Assembly: GCF_032854445.1 (NCBI RefSeq)
Contig: NC_088295.1
Location: 17,967,385-18,031,384, forward strand
Length of the DNA stretch: 64,000 nt
Direction: 5' to 3'
From: Liolophura sinensis
Taxonomy: Eukaryota; Mollusca; Polyplacophora; Chitonida; Chitonidae
Part shown: in pieces, positions 13,301 to 28,300 of the stretch
How positions within the stretch are numbered: position 1 is the stretch's first letter
Layout: each line of letters opens with the position of its first letter
Notes under the pieces: model-generated
Database searches by the model: none
Told to the model about the DNA's origin: nothing
What the model saw: the letters and a program-made list of their open reading frames with translations, nothing else
Translations under genes and position numbers: made by a program

Positions 13301-16300
13301 TATTGTTACATGTCAACTTTCCTGACTTTGGCCTCTAAACTCTAATTAATAGAGGATCATATTTTATTGTCAAATCCCAAAACTTCACTCAGGTATTAAA
13401 CTCCTTGCACACCTGATCAATAGGTAAATTTTTGACTTGTGTATTAAAATAAACATCTGTTATCTCCTTTATCTTTATTTCTATCAAGTTCCTTTTATAT
13501 TTTGTAGAGTTAATTCATGTCACACACACACAGAAATACCACAAAGAAACTAAATTCCAAATGCCCACTTTATAATTGAGACAGAACAGTTTATGTTAAT
13601 AAGTTTTTATCTGCACAGAGGCTTGTTTACTTTTTTGATCATTTTCCCCCTCCTAACACTTTGAATGACCCCGTTTTTCTGTTTTCCCTTGTGTGAATGA
13701 CCTCTCTGATCTTTTCTGTTAAATGTTCGTATCTGATTCAGTACAAAAAACAAAAAAAAACAAAACAAACAAGTATATTTCTGGGGATAGTAAGAGAAAT
13801 GTAGTAATGTATATGCATATTTGAAGGGATTAACTCATTGGAATTTATGCATTAATTATATACTCTACATCAGATTCCTACAAGAGTTTTACAGATTAAA
13901 ATTTGTTCATGTTAGTATTAAACTATATGCCATTGTCATGAATAACATCTTTTGAAAGCTATACCAGTAACTTTGATGTCAGGTTTAACATGTTTTGAAC
14001 AGTAGACTTGATGTCAGGATTCACCTTTTTGTGGACATTACAACTGATGCCAGGATTGTCGTATTTGTGGACATCAGATCTGATGGAGCATTCACTTATT
14101 TGTGGACATCAGATCTTATGGCAGCATTCACTTATTTGTGGACATCAGATCTGATGGAGCATTCACTTATTTGTGGACATTAGATCTTCTGTCAGGATTC
14201 ACTTATTATTAGATTTGATGCAACAAGAACTTGAATAAGTTATTTTAGTTTGGAGATAAAAGTGTCATAGTTATATGGTGGAACCCATTCAGTCTAGAAA
14301 TTTTCAGTTTGTCTGGTCAAGAAATACAAATATCAGTGTCTGATCTCTGCATGTGAAATTTATGTTCTTATGAAATTTCATGGGGACATTTTCGTCTAAT
14401 TTAGGGGTAATATGAAATGGGGATAAAGTGTAATTTTGCATTCACATGCAGTATGTGACCTGGGGTGTGGGGAGGCACTCCTGGATTTGAATCACTTGCC
14501 TCACAGCCATCAGCATTGGGCATTTTGTCATCATTTCTCATGCGCTTGGGCTGGCTCATTAGTAATTCTTATAATTTTCATAAGTCTTGTTAACAATGTT
14601 AACAAATCTTGCTGTTTTGTCAATGCTATGTTTCTTTAAAATGAAATTGATAAACCTGATCTGGATGAATAAATTACACGCAGTAAGTATGCAATGGAAT
14701 ATTTGGGTTTTGTGTTTACAAGACAGTTTCAGTGCCAGTTCAAAATTTTAATTACACAATTAAACATAGCTGTTATTTGCATTTCTGAGGATCATATTTT
14801 ATGTTGGCAAGGTATGGTGGGTGGTCTAAATATCAGACAGTATTGGACATTTTAACAAAACAATTCTGTGGATTACAGTGACTGTCCCCCTCTCCTTGCC
14901 AAGTCCAAATTACACATAATAAACTGGTAATACAAGTAAGGCAATACTTTTTCATGTCCTACCTCAACTGTCTTCAGTGGTGCATTCAGATAAGTAGCCA
15001 TGTAGGCTGAGGGAGAGCAGCCTTTACGACTCTTTTTGTGAGTTGTTTGATTCTGGCAACAAACCCAGAGAAATCCTGGTTAATTTATCAGAGGATTAAG
15101 GCTGCAAGTCAAAAAAGTTAGACTGAAACCCTAGGCCAACACTTGTGCCACGAATACAGGATCATTGTAAGAAACATATCCTACCCCCCTCTCTCCTACC
15201 GCCGTATCTCCCCCAATGTTTCATGTGCACACAGCAAAAGACAGTGGTCTGTGCATGGCTAACCTAGGTGAAGAGACCTTTCCCTGTCGTAACAGGGTCT
15301 CTGTTTAACTGCTTGATCGCACATGATCACATGCATAACCATTCTGCGACACTCTGTAATCAGTGGTTAACCCAGGGCCTCACTCACAAAAAGATGGGGA
15401 CTGTCACAAACTGCCCTTGCCTTAGCTGTGTTTGTATTGAATGGATTCACATGTACAAACACTAACAAATCATTGGCATAGTTTCCTCATTCTTTTGTCA
15501 GGATAAGAAATGTACTTTGCAGTGGAGGACAGTTTGGAATTGTTCTCCTGTGTTACTCTCCATGTTGCTCAAGAATGAAAGTTTGATGAGCTCTGTTTAG
15601 GTACTGGTAGAAATAAATCCTTTAATCTATTAAGATAGAGTGGATTAAACAAAGCACAGTTCAGGTTGTCTGATCATTATGTATTTATTTGATGTTTATG
15701 TTCATTGTGTGTGAGAGTCACTTTTGGTCGTTAACTTCCTTTCTGATCTTAAACGTGAATGAAAATTATGGGAAAATACTTATTCAGTTTGTAAATTTTC
15801 TGCAGACAGCGGTCAGTGATTTGTAAATACATGTGTATGGGCCACGGGTGACTGCTTCATTAAGCTCAGGTGTGTGAGGTAATGTTATGTTATCTTAACA
15901 GTAAAAAGTGTTAAAAAAAACAATTTCTGTTATATTTCATATTTCATTATTTCAGCATTGTTTCACCTTTGTAAATCTAGAATGTACCTGATATTTATTT
16001 GAACTGGGAATTACCTACATTCTTGAATTGACACTGAATCCTCAACAATGGTTAAAAGTGTATATTAAAGCTAATTATGTATAATGTACAAAAATGTACA
16101 TCAAAAAGAATACATGTTAATTGTAACAAGTACAACATTTTGTATGCCGTTTAATGTGAGGTATGCATACAATGTATATGGATCAACATTGACTCTCCTG
16201 TGAGCAAGGTGTAATGTGAGACAGAGAGTACATGTATGTCAGCTCTGTTTCACTCTATTAACTCGTCGAAGTCGTCACATTGATTCTGTAGAACAAAGAT

Positions 16301-19300
16301 GGATGCCCTGAGGGGAGAAATTAGGACATTTCATAATTATCCTTTGTGCAAAGCATGGCGACTAGATTTATTTGAGGTTGGACAGAAAGGTAAACATGTA
16401 CTCATTCATTGGGCCAGAGGGCTTTGGGAGCAAGGCTTGGCTTTTAGTGCGCGTTATTATGAACGAGAACGGTAGCCCTCAACACAGAAATGTTGATCGT
16501 ATTGTTCGGTCAATAGCCGCAGCAACTTATGAATAAATAAAAAAATGGTTATAGTGTGCTGCAGCCTTGCAAGATCAGAAACAATGGGTTAAAACTGCCC
16601 CAGAACACATTTGCTGTGACTCTTAGAATTTATACCTATTGTTTCCTTCAGTGGAGTGTTGTGTACTTTATGCCATATAGAACAGATGTGTACTCCTAGA
16701 TGTGGCCAAAGAAGCAGCTCTTACTAAGTCCCTCCTCTATCTCACCTGGCTGTATGAAGCTCTGTATTAGCATTTGCATTTTGACAGGTAAAACCTAGAG
16801 GATAACTGCAGGTTTATACAACAAATCAATTCTCCAATATAAACGTGAGGGCTGGAAGAGACATGTCATTATCAGGGGGAGGTAAACCTGATCCCTATGT
16901 CTAAAGCTGTGATATCTTCCTTAAACAGGCAGCAACCTTGGCAGTGGCAGTGGCAGTGTATTTGTTCTGAAGATTACTGGTCTTCATTATCCAGTGTAAT
17001 TTTCCCTGAAAAGAAGACAATGTGTGGTGAAGAAAATTACCTGAAATAATCCATAGTTCTACAATGTAGTGAGCTAATCATTATGGCTATTTTCTTGTGG
17101 CTGCCATTTTCCCCAGATCTTTTCATAGAGTGCATAGTCTTGGACAGAAACAGCCGACAATGGCGTGATATGTTTGGGTAAACAGCTGTAATGATTTACT
17201 GTCAGGTGTGAGGGATGACAAATTAGGACTCCCCGTCAGGTATCGCAGGTTAATTAGTTTGATTAGTTCAGGTGTCACTGCCGTAAGTGGCAAATTTGTC
17301 ACCAGGCCAAAAAAAGCAGTAATGTTTACATCATGAACAACATGAAATTATTTCAGCCAAATCCAGTATGTTTATGACTTCAGTGGTTGTGAAACCTGCT
17401 TGACATGATTTACAAGTGAAATAGCTAGAATATGGGAGTAATCCAGACTTCATGTAACCAACAACAAACTCCACATTTTGATTTCATCAGGATACTTATC
17501 AAAGAAAAACAAGAAATGAAAAATGATATGAGGTCAAAGGTTATTAAAGGTTAATGATTCTTTCCGTTGTTTTTATTTATACAGCTTTATAATGAAGTTT
17601 GGTATTTACTGGGAGAAAGTTTTCATCTTCCTAACTGGACATACATGTAGGCCTACCTAACTCACAGCTCAGTCTGATTCTGTGAACATCCTATTATATA
17701 ACAGCCCCGGTTTCCTCCCACCATAATGCTGGCTGCTGTTCTATAAGTAAAAATTCTTGAATATGGTGTAAAACACCTAACAAATAAGTAGATAAATTAT
17801 ATAATAGCAGGATCATCCCTGAAGGATGACTGGTAATGTAGGATACAACCGTAACCCATGTGTAATGAGTGTGAGGTTAGGATGGGTTTGTTAATTTATT
17901 TATTTATTTATTTGATTGGTGTTTTACGCCGTACTCAAGAATATTTCACTTATACGACGGCGGCCAGCATTATGCTGGGTGGAAACCGGGCACAGCCCGG
18001 GGGAAACCCACGACCATCCGCAGGTTGCTGCTTGACCTTCCCACTTACGGCCAGAGAGGAAGCCAGCATGAGCTGGACTTGAACTCACAGGGACCGCATT
18101 GGTGAGAGGCTCCTGGGTCATTACGCTGCGCTAGCGTGCTAACGGACTGAGCCACGGAGGCCCCGATGGGTTTATCATTACCAGTGTATACATGTACATT
18201 GTATTTAGCCCCTTAGCTATACTCCTCTCCCAGGATCTGCAGAGTATGCCCTAGGGTATAACAAAACATGAAAAGGTGATTTACAAAGTTTTCTGAAAGT
18301 GGCCTCTGTATCATAAGAGAAGGTAAATTAGTTAGAATCTGTCCAGTGACATATGTATGGAGGCTGCTCTCTATGGTGACAGTTAACTTTGGTGTGTGTT
18401 ACATTTGCACAAACCTAAATTGTATCTCTGTACATGAGAGTACATGTAAATCAGCTATAGTAGTCACTGTATATTTTATTACCTGAAATCAAAGTATTTG
18501 AATGGATTAGACACTAAAATGTTGAAGAACTACAGGTGTCTCTTTGGTAGGCTAATTAAGACACATCTAATTAAGTCATCTTGTGAAGGAGGGATAATGA
18601 GCAGGGTGGGTGTACACAAACCATGAAGGACGTCACTGACCTAAACAACCCTTTTTATACCTTTTTTTTAAATACATTTTAAATCAGTTGCACTATTTTA
18701 AGTATTGGCGTACTGGTGTCATTTGACTGTACATTTACATTCATGAAAATCTGCTTTTATGATTAGCACCTGTCTTTTTTGCTAGAAGGTCAGATTTGGT
18801 TTGAGCATAATGCATATATCCATCCCAGGTCAGACGAATTATTTACAGTAGCTAAAACAAATAGCACATAATTATTCTGCCATTGGTGTTAGTGTAATTT
18901 TTTTGAGTTCTAGGTCAGTTTTATAGAACTTCCTAAATGGATTTTATATTTTGTAAATACTGTACATCAAAAAAACATTAGTTTGTACATTGTAAATCGA
19001 GATTAACTCTATGTGAAATTAAACATAATTTAAGATTTAATGTAGTTTCAATCATTTTGGGTATACGATTTTAGCATTGTGAAACATACTAGTGTGCTTT
19101 TTTTCATGTTGTTCAGGATATCATTATTGATTTAACCTCGATGTCTTAGAAAATGTATTATCTTTGTTAATAATAATATTCAAAATTATTCAGGGCTATG
19201 AGAAAATGTCTTTGTTATGGCTCAGGTTTTGCTGGAGAAATTAAAAGAATGTAAATGTTTCTGTATAAATTGATATATTAAAACTGTCTAGCTCAGCTAT

Positions 19301-22300
19301 ATGGTCACATAGCTGTGGGTTTGAGATGCCTACAGACCTGACTAAACAGGCACAGCATTCATCCCCCTGCCAGACACCAGAGAAAGTAGTCCACAGGCAC
19401 ATATGTGATTTTTACCTGAATAAAGCCTTTATTTGTCCAGACAGAGCTGTTTATTCATGATCGTGCCTAATGCATACTGGTCAACAGGTTTTTTTAAACA
19501 TAGAAACTGTGTATATATATCAAAGCATGTATTCACAGATCAGGTGCTTGGTCTATCACCACTTTGATATGATAATTATGATAGTTGTATTACAAACAGT
19601 CAGATTGGTATTCAAGGTGTTTATGTATATGCCCAGGTAGTGACCAATGATATGTGACCTAAACTCCTGCTTTGTGTATTGTTATATTTCCCTACAAGTA
19701 CCTGGTTGAGGTTAGAATAAATCAGATCATCTGGCACTGCCTATTCATTTGAAGAAAAAATATCTTTCTTTAAAAAATACATATCAGGTTTTTAGAATCT
19801 GCTAATTAACTAAACTACCTGAAAATTTCTCTAGTTTACTTGGCTGAAATGTTACACTTTATGTGCAAATTCAATGTTGAACCATTTCTTTGTACGCCTC
19901 TATAAAGTGTTACATTGTAATGATATTTAATCCTATGCAATTAACGTCTTTTATCCATTGTAATCTATATATAAATCTCTTATGTTTACAGTGTAATGAT
20001 TTGTGAAATATTTTATTTATTTATTTATTTGATTGGTGTTTTACGCCGTACTCAAGAATATTTCACTTATATGACAGCGTCCAGCATTATGGTGGGAGGA
20101 AACCAGGCAGAGCCCGGGGGAAACCCACGACCATCTGCAGGTTGCTGTCAGACCTTCCCACTTACGCGCAGAGAAGAAGCCAGCATGAGCTGGACTTGAA
20201 CTCATAGTGACTGCATTGGTGAGAGGCTCCTGGGTCACTACGCTGCGCTAGCATGCTAAGCAACTGAGCCAGGGAGGCCCCTAGTGAAATATGTAATACT
20301 TTATATATTACTTATTCTTTTAAATACAATGTTGGACATGTTGGATCTATTTTTTTTTTGTATACCATTTGTTGAAAAAGAAAGACAAAAGTCACTTGTT
20401 TTTAGTCTTGTCTAGTTTGAAACTAAAATGGGTTAAATTTTCCTCTTTTGTTGTTACACGATATTTGGAATGAATCTGCATCAATCTGAATTTATATCAT
20501 TATGTTTGCTGAATAGATTTCAGACCATGTGCAAAGAGTCTGAAGTAATTATTGTCTTTCTTGTGAAAATGTTTTGAAAATGTTGAAGGTGATCTATTGT
20601 TATCAGGAAGCAGATTGGACTAAGGATATTTTTTTTTACACTGAAATGTTGTGAAATGTTTCTCTGTGCTGGTTTGTCCCTTACCCTGTAGATGAGTGGC
20701 TGTTTTAGGGAACTCTCTTATAAATCTGCCCTCTGCTGGAATGTCTTCCCAACAACGGCATCCAGACTGAGCATCGTGTCTTGACGAGCCCAGTATTTAA
20801 CCTCAAAATTTACCCAGTTAAAAGAACTACATGATGTGTGTGATGCATGGCATATCTTAGATGGCTGATTTCTCTTCTTACAACGCTGTAAGATTCCCAA
20901 CCCAGTTGGGATTGTTTGATATACCCCAGCCGAAGGAAGTGCTCACATTTTCTCAGTGGCTCGCTTAGAAAAGAACAATCATACAGTTTCTTGTGAGGAA
21001 TGAACGGCATATACTTTGTTTTTCTGTGTCTGTGATGCGCTTTCCTTTTAGAGCACATACACCATTTGTGGATGATTAAGACAAAGTTTTTCCCTCAGTT
21101 CTGACAAGATAAAATGTACATGTTGCTTAAAAGTTTTGTTTCAAACATGTAATTTTGCTGTAAATTCTTTGACATTTTGCCAGACTGGAGAAGCTAGTGA
21201 GATTTCAAACTAGTGAAATTATCATCCTTTGTTCAAACCATGTTGCCATAGTTTTGAATTTGTAAGAAACATGAATTTCAGATGCTTTTGTTGCAGTGTT
21301 TTATCCCACACCTATCCACAGCAGTATAAATAAAGCCAATGAAATCATTCCATAGGCATGCATACAGTGCCATTTTTTACACATTACACAAAAGCTGGAG
21401 AAAAACACTTAATTCATTCATGAACCTACTGACCACGTTATTGATGGAATTGATATACATACAAATGTATATATTTACACTGATTGGCTCCTAGCCTTTT
21501 GTCCTTTGACTTTTTGCACAAAGGCCTTGGCTCAATACAGTTTATGCCATTTCTTTTTACAGCTGATGTCATTACTTCAACCACAGACTTGGTCTCTGTG
21601 CCATTGGTTTACATGTGAAGTTGGCACCTGCTACATGTATATGGTTGTTTAGGTTACAGCAGAACATCTTCAAAATTAGCTTTTTGTTTAATACAGGTAT
21701 TAAGGAAATAATGTGGAGTGTTTTTAGCTTTTGAGCCAAATAATCCACTGGTGGTATTTGCCATTCTGTGGCTATTTGTTGACGCACTGCCAATGTTTGA
21801 AGATTACAGGCTGTGCGGACCACTTCTGACTATATAGCCATAGCCTGACCTTATATACCCAGTCTCCAGCCACAGCATGACCTTATTTACTCAGTCTGCA
21901 GCTACAGCCTGAGCTTATCTACCCAGCTTCCATTCACAGTCTGACCATATATACCCAGCCTCCGGTCTGACCTTATATACCCAGTCTCCAGTCACAGTCT
22001 GACCTTATATACCCAGTCTCCAGTCACAGTCTGACTTTATATACCCGGTCTCCAAACACAGTCTGACCCTATATACCCAGTCTCCAGTCACTGACCTTAT
22101 ATACCAGGTCTCCAGTCACAGTCTGACCTTATGTACCCAGTCTACAACCACAGTCTGACCTTATATACCCAGTCTTCAGCCACAGACAGTATATACTCAG
22201 TCTCCAGCCACACTCTGACTTTATATACCCAGTCTTCAGCCACAGTGTGACCTTTTATACCCAGTCTTCAGTCACAGTCTGCCCTTATATACCCCGTCTC

Positions 22301-25300
22301 CAGCCACAGTGTGGCCTTCAATACCCAGTCTTCAACCACAGTCTGATCTCATATACCCAGTCTTCAGTCACAGTCTGACCTTATATACCCAGCCTCCGGT
22401 CTGACCTTATATACCCAGCCTCCAGTCTGACCTTATATACCCAGTCTCCAGTCACCAGTCACAGTCTGACCTTATATACCCAGCCTCCAGTCTGACCTTA
22501 TACACCCAGCCTCCCATCACAGTCTGACCATATATACCCAGCCTCTGGTCTGACCTTATATACCCAATCTCCAGCTACAGTCTGACCTTATATACCCAGT
22601 CTCCAGCCACAGCCTGACCTTATATACCCAGTCTCCAGCCACATCCTGATCTTGTATACTCAGCCTCCAGCCACAGTTTGACCTTATATACCCAGTCTAC
22701 AACCACAGTCTGACAGTATATACTCAATCTCCAGTCACAGTCTGACTTTATATACCCGGTCTCCAAACACAGTCTGACCCTATATATCCAGTCTACAGCC
22801 ACAGTCTGACCCTATATATTCAGTCTCCAGCCACAGCCTGATCTTGTATACTCATTCTCCAGCCACAGTTTGACCTTATATACGCAGACTCTATCCACAG
22901 TCTGACTTTGTATCCACTTTCTATAACCACTACCTAAACTTACCCAGTCTCCAACCACAGCCTGATTCTTTTTGTTGTGGTTGAATTCAGTGTACACATG
23001 TACACATGGGCTATATGATTGATTTGTCATGTGATACAGGTCTAGCACGCACCTCTGCTATACACAGCGGAATGTTGATTGACTTTTTCTTTTATATTTG
23101 TCACTGAGTCTGTTTGATAGTCAAGCCACACCTTGATAAAGAGATGAAGGATAATCGTGATCATCAAATTTACATGATGTCATCTTTCTTAATATTCTAC
23201 ATAACACATGTAAGCTTTTGCTCTTGATTTGGCCTCATATTAAGCTGATAATTGCAGATAAAATACCTGTATAATCATGCACAATCCACAAGTCTTTTCC
23301 CCCTGTGATTTTTCTGGTATATGGCAAGGCTTTCTGCATGCTGATCTGACAATAAACTAGACTGTTATCATCTAACTGATGAGATGTTTTTGATTGGTTC
23401 TGCATAAAACACCAAACAAATAAATTTGGAGGCACTATAACTGTCAATACTTCTGCCATGGCTAAATATACTGTACAAATTTCGTTTCATTTGTACAGAT
23501 GAAAGGACTATACATTATATACTCTTCATTTGTGCAGTGGTGAGGAATCACGTTAAGAAATTCCTGAATTCAGCTGCATATCATCAAGATCTCTACAATT
23601 TAATTGATTCGCACTTGGCCTAAAAGTCATTTCATCCAAATCTGTGTGTAACTTTATTTATAAAATAATAACCTTGTCAGCCTTACTGACTGTTAAACTG
23701 CTGTTAGAAAAATCATTTCTTAATTACTTTATATACTGACATGACTAGTGCAATGTGAGGATAGACTGCAAGCCTGCAGAATTGTCGTCTTGTCAGTTAC
23801 AAACTCTAAAAGTGGTGCCTGACAAAATTTACATGTAAATAACAGGAAATCTTCTAAACATTAGTTGGATTGAATGGGTTGTGAAATTTGTCAGCCATGT
23901 CTTCAAAAGTTATTTACAGGTGGGTCCTCAAAAGCCTCCGATCTCTGTATGTGAACTTTAACCATGAGCACCTAATTCACAGCATGGGGTAGACCTGATC
24001 TGCCCTGAGTTTCGGGAATGTCACACATCCTAAACATTTATTACCATCATACTCGAGTCAAACAGGAGAACACTGCTATCAGTTCATTAGCATTGGCTCA
24101 ATAGTATACTATTGTATTTGTTTATTACCCTTCCAGTTTTATTGCCCTAGAGTTATGAAATGTTCTTTGCCTGTGCGTGAAAAGGTGCCTTTTTAATATG
24201 ACAATCAAACCCATGCATTTGTGTACAATAAAGCCGGAGCCTTAACTTCCTATACTTGTGACAATAACATGACATTCTATGTGTATGTCAGTAAGGAAAT
24301 TTGGTCACTCTCATCTATGACTGATAGACTTACATGTAGCTGTGAATGAATTCCCAGACTCTAGTCCAGTACAGCTGTGACTTAAGTCAGGACGTGTGTG
24401 AGGTGCATGGTACAGAGTGGAGGTATATAAATATGTACCTTGGATAGACTTAGCTGTGACTGAGGCCAGACTTAGCTGTGACTGAGAACAGACTTTGCTG
24501 TGACACTGGCAAGACATTGCTGTGACTGAGGACAGAGAGCTGTGACTGGGGGCAGACTTAGCTGTGACTAAGGACAGAGAGCTGTGACTGAGGGCAGACT
24601 TAGCTGTGACTGAGGGCAAACTTAAATGTGACTGATAACAGACTTTGCTGTGACACTGACAAGACTGCGGAGGACAGAGAGCTATGATTGAGGGCAGACA
24701 GCTGTGACTGCAGGCAGACTTAGCTGTGACTGAGGGCAGACTTTGCTGTGACATTGGTAAGACTCTGCTGTGACTGAGGACAGAGAGCTGTGACTGAGGG
24801 CAGACAGCTGTGACAGCAGGCAGACTTAGCTGTGACTAAGGGCAGACAGCTGTGACTGAGAACAGACTTTGCTGTGACACTGACAAGACTTTGCTGAGGA
24901 CAGAGAGCTGTGACTGAGGGCAGACAGCTGTGACTGAGGGCAGACTTAGCTGTGACTCAGAGCAGACTTTACTGTGACTCAGAACAGGCTTTGCTGTGAC
25001 TCAGAACAGACTTAACTGTGACTGAGGACAGGCTTTGCTGTGACTGGGGGCAGGCATTGCTCTGACTATGGACAGACTTATCTGTGACTGAGGATATACT
25101 TAGTTGTGGCTGAGGATAGATTTAGCTGTGGCTGAGGATAGATTTAGCTAGGCTGAGGATAGATTTAGCTGTGACAAGTGATGTCAGAGTGTGTGGGATC
25201 ACTCACGAGTAGGGAGGACGTGGGATTGGATTTACGTGTGACTGGGTAAAGGCTTACTTCAACGGAGTCCCATTCAAACAGCACATGGTGCATAACAAAC

Positions 25301-28300
25301 AGCTTTTGAAGCAGCAGTAACACAGACAGGGCTTAGCTGCACAAGCTGTGTGTGTGTGAAGCTCTCACCCGGTAACATAAACTCTCATATACATAATGTT
25401 TAAAATGGAAGCTCAATAAATATGATAGGATTACCTGGATGTAAGATATAGCACAGGAGATTTCCACATATGGGACATGTGAGGACTTGTATGCCTAGAA
25501 AGGGCATCAGTGATAACAGCTGCCTATGGACTGCCATAAATATGGTTATTAACATAATGGCAGGTGTCAACTGAAAAACATGCCATAGAAACTTTGAGGT
25601 TTGACAACCAGAAATTCCAGTTTATTTTATTATTTTAACATTATAGATAGCAGCTTATATAAAACTTAAAACGATGAAGAGAAGATGAAACATAAAAAGT
25701 TGAATAGCAAGCACCTGAAATAAAATTAGATAAGAGAGTTTTTTTTTCATTTGAGTGCATCATCTGGATTTAAACATGGACATCACGTTTATATCAACTT
25801 GTTATATATCATAGGAGTATTTATATCCAGTGTGTGACAGGTATCGGAGTATATATGTAAATAGGGAAATAACTCACATTTTCTTGGTTCTAATTTATCA
25901 TTTAGTAGAGGAATGCTCATATTGGGGAAACTGTTGGGCTAGGTACCAGTATGTGTTTGATATAGTTAAAGATCTGCAGCATAGAGAGTAGAACCACAGT
26001 AGTGACGTCAGTGTGAAAGCTGGCAAATGATGACACGTAACCGACAGGTGAAATTCAGCTTCTTTGTCATTTTACCTCAGTTAGGGTTTTACGATTAGGG
26101 TTTTATGATTATGGTTCATGTACATACATAAATAGTAGCAATTTACACGCCCCCAAGCACCAGGGATTAAACAGAATTGGGTAAAAAAATGCAATAAAGT
26201 TAATTGCAATTTATTATCCGTCACAGGTTTAGAATTACTCAAAGTGCTGTGATCACATTTAACATACAGTGACATGAAAACAATATTTGAAACATTGTTT
26301 TGAAAATGATGCATAACAGTACTTATACATTAGTTTACTTATCAGTGGATCTGTTCTGTGAAGGAAAACTACAGTTTTAATTTTTTAAATACTTTTTGGG
26401 CATTCACAATTTCAAATCCAAGTATCCGGATTAGGCATTTAAGCCACATTTCAAATTTTGGGTTTAATAAAAAATAATTTTATGACATCACCCAGTGCGC
26501 AGAGCAAGTAGACTTAAGGTTAAGCTATAGCCCTGTTTCAGGTGTCATAGACAGATTATTAAATGCAGGGAAACATAACAGTTGTTTACATTGGTGTCAT
26601 AGTGAGTACAAGCCTGATTAACTCAAGACCGCTTAGTTATGGTAATCTCTGATGTTTGATTTTAGATTACGTGACTGGCTGCTCTAAGAAGTTGTTCATG
26701 GGGTTGATAAAAGTTAATAACAATGGAATGTGATAAAAGTGCATAGAGCCCTCCTCTGGGCTCCTTAATGAATATTCATGAGATAAAGTCTACCCATATA
26801 TAATAAGAATAGGAATGTATATATGTAAATACATGTTATATTTGGTAGATGTAGGAAGTATCAATGAATGATGAATATATTCAAATGAAAACAGTATATA
26901 ACCTCTGTTTTCAAATTAAAATGTGTTTACACCCTATAAACATTCCTTTCAAATTAATGTAGGTCACCAACAAAAGGTGTAGGTGTGTTGATAATAAGCA
27001 CTGAGGAGTGACGTCAGGCTAGGTGAAAGTGGTGAACCATAGCTGTCACATGCTGAATCCCTGAGCTGATTGTACAAGCCTGCAGTATTACAGCCTGTAA
27101 CAGAGAATGTGGCATTTGTAGACTTTCTATAGGCCTATGGAGTCATCGCAGGTTTTTATCAGCTATTCTGTATAATTCTGAGACATACATATGTATTTGA
27201 GAGAATGTACGCTACAATTTATTCAGGTACATATAAATTCATGATTAAGGGCTGTTGTTATTAAACTGCAGGCACAATAGACATTTGTATAGCGGGTGTT
27301 AAAACAGACGTGGAAGGTGTTAAGGTTAAGCCTTAATTGTGATCATTGTGCTCCAGTTGTGTCTGAGCATTTCATATTAGCCAGTTGCTAGTGTACAAAA
27401 AAAATGTCGAGCAGTTAATTGCTTTGAATCATAGTTGATCAATTCTTTCTATTGATTAATGGGTTGTGTTGAAGGCTTCTCCTGGGGACCAGCAGAAAAG
27501 ATCATGTAATGAGTTAAATATTAAATATTTAGCTTGCACATGCTCCTCTGCTTTGACACTGTTGTCTCATCACTGTACCAGATAGCCCATGAGGCTGTGG
27601 CAAGCTGACTACTGTGTACACTCTAATGTTACTGTTGAACACATTTGCTTATTCAGGCCAGTTTAATCTGAACACTTCTACTTGTCACCTGCATGGAAAT
27701 ATTGATTGATTTATTTGATTGGTGTTTTTATGCTGTACTAAAGAGTATTTCACTTACATGACAGCAGCTAGCCTCACAGTAGAAGGAAACCAGACAAAAC
27801 CGGGGGGAAACCATGACCACCCAGGACGCTGGTAGACCTTTTCACGTATGATCACCTGAGAATAAGCAACATCACCACTGACAATAGCACAAAACTGCTT
27901 TCTGTCTTCATAGATGAATCTGCGCATTCCTATGGCCAGTAGGTTAATTATTGACCTCATAAATGGAGCTCGCGATGTTCAAGTCCCATGGTGATCGCTG
28001 GATAATATTTGTACTTCCTTTATAAACTTATTGGTGATGCCTCAGATGGATTGACCATATTTCACTTAGGTAGCGCTGTAAACATGTCAGCACTGGGACG
28101 TGGCGGCATAAAGAGACACCAGTGTGTAATGTGAAGCCACACCCCAGAAAGCAAACAAACAAATTATTAGGTTTGTTTAATGTCCAACAACACTTATACT
28201 GACTAGTTTGGATGGACATAACATTTGTTAGTTTCTGCTAGAAAAGGAAGCACTAATTTTGAAATGTGGTACAATGTCTCTCATGTTTATATCTCGTTAC

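Noticed and set aside
21838..22945. CRISPR-like appearance of regular repeats
   Set aside because: The repeats are contiguous tandem units without unique spacers, and the DNA is eukaryotic. It is a minisatellite.
24311..24754. 147-codon open frame on the minus strand
   Set aside because: It is the translation of the AGCTGTGACTGAGG tandem array. The protein is simply the repeat, with no family motif, start context or splice support.
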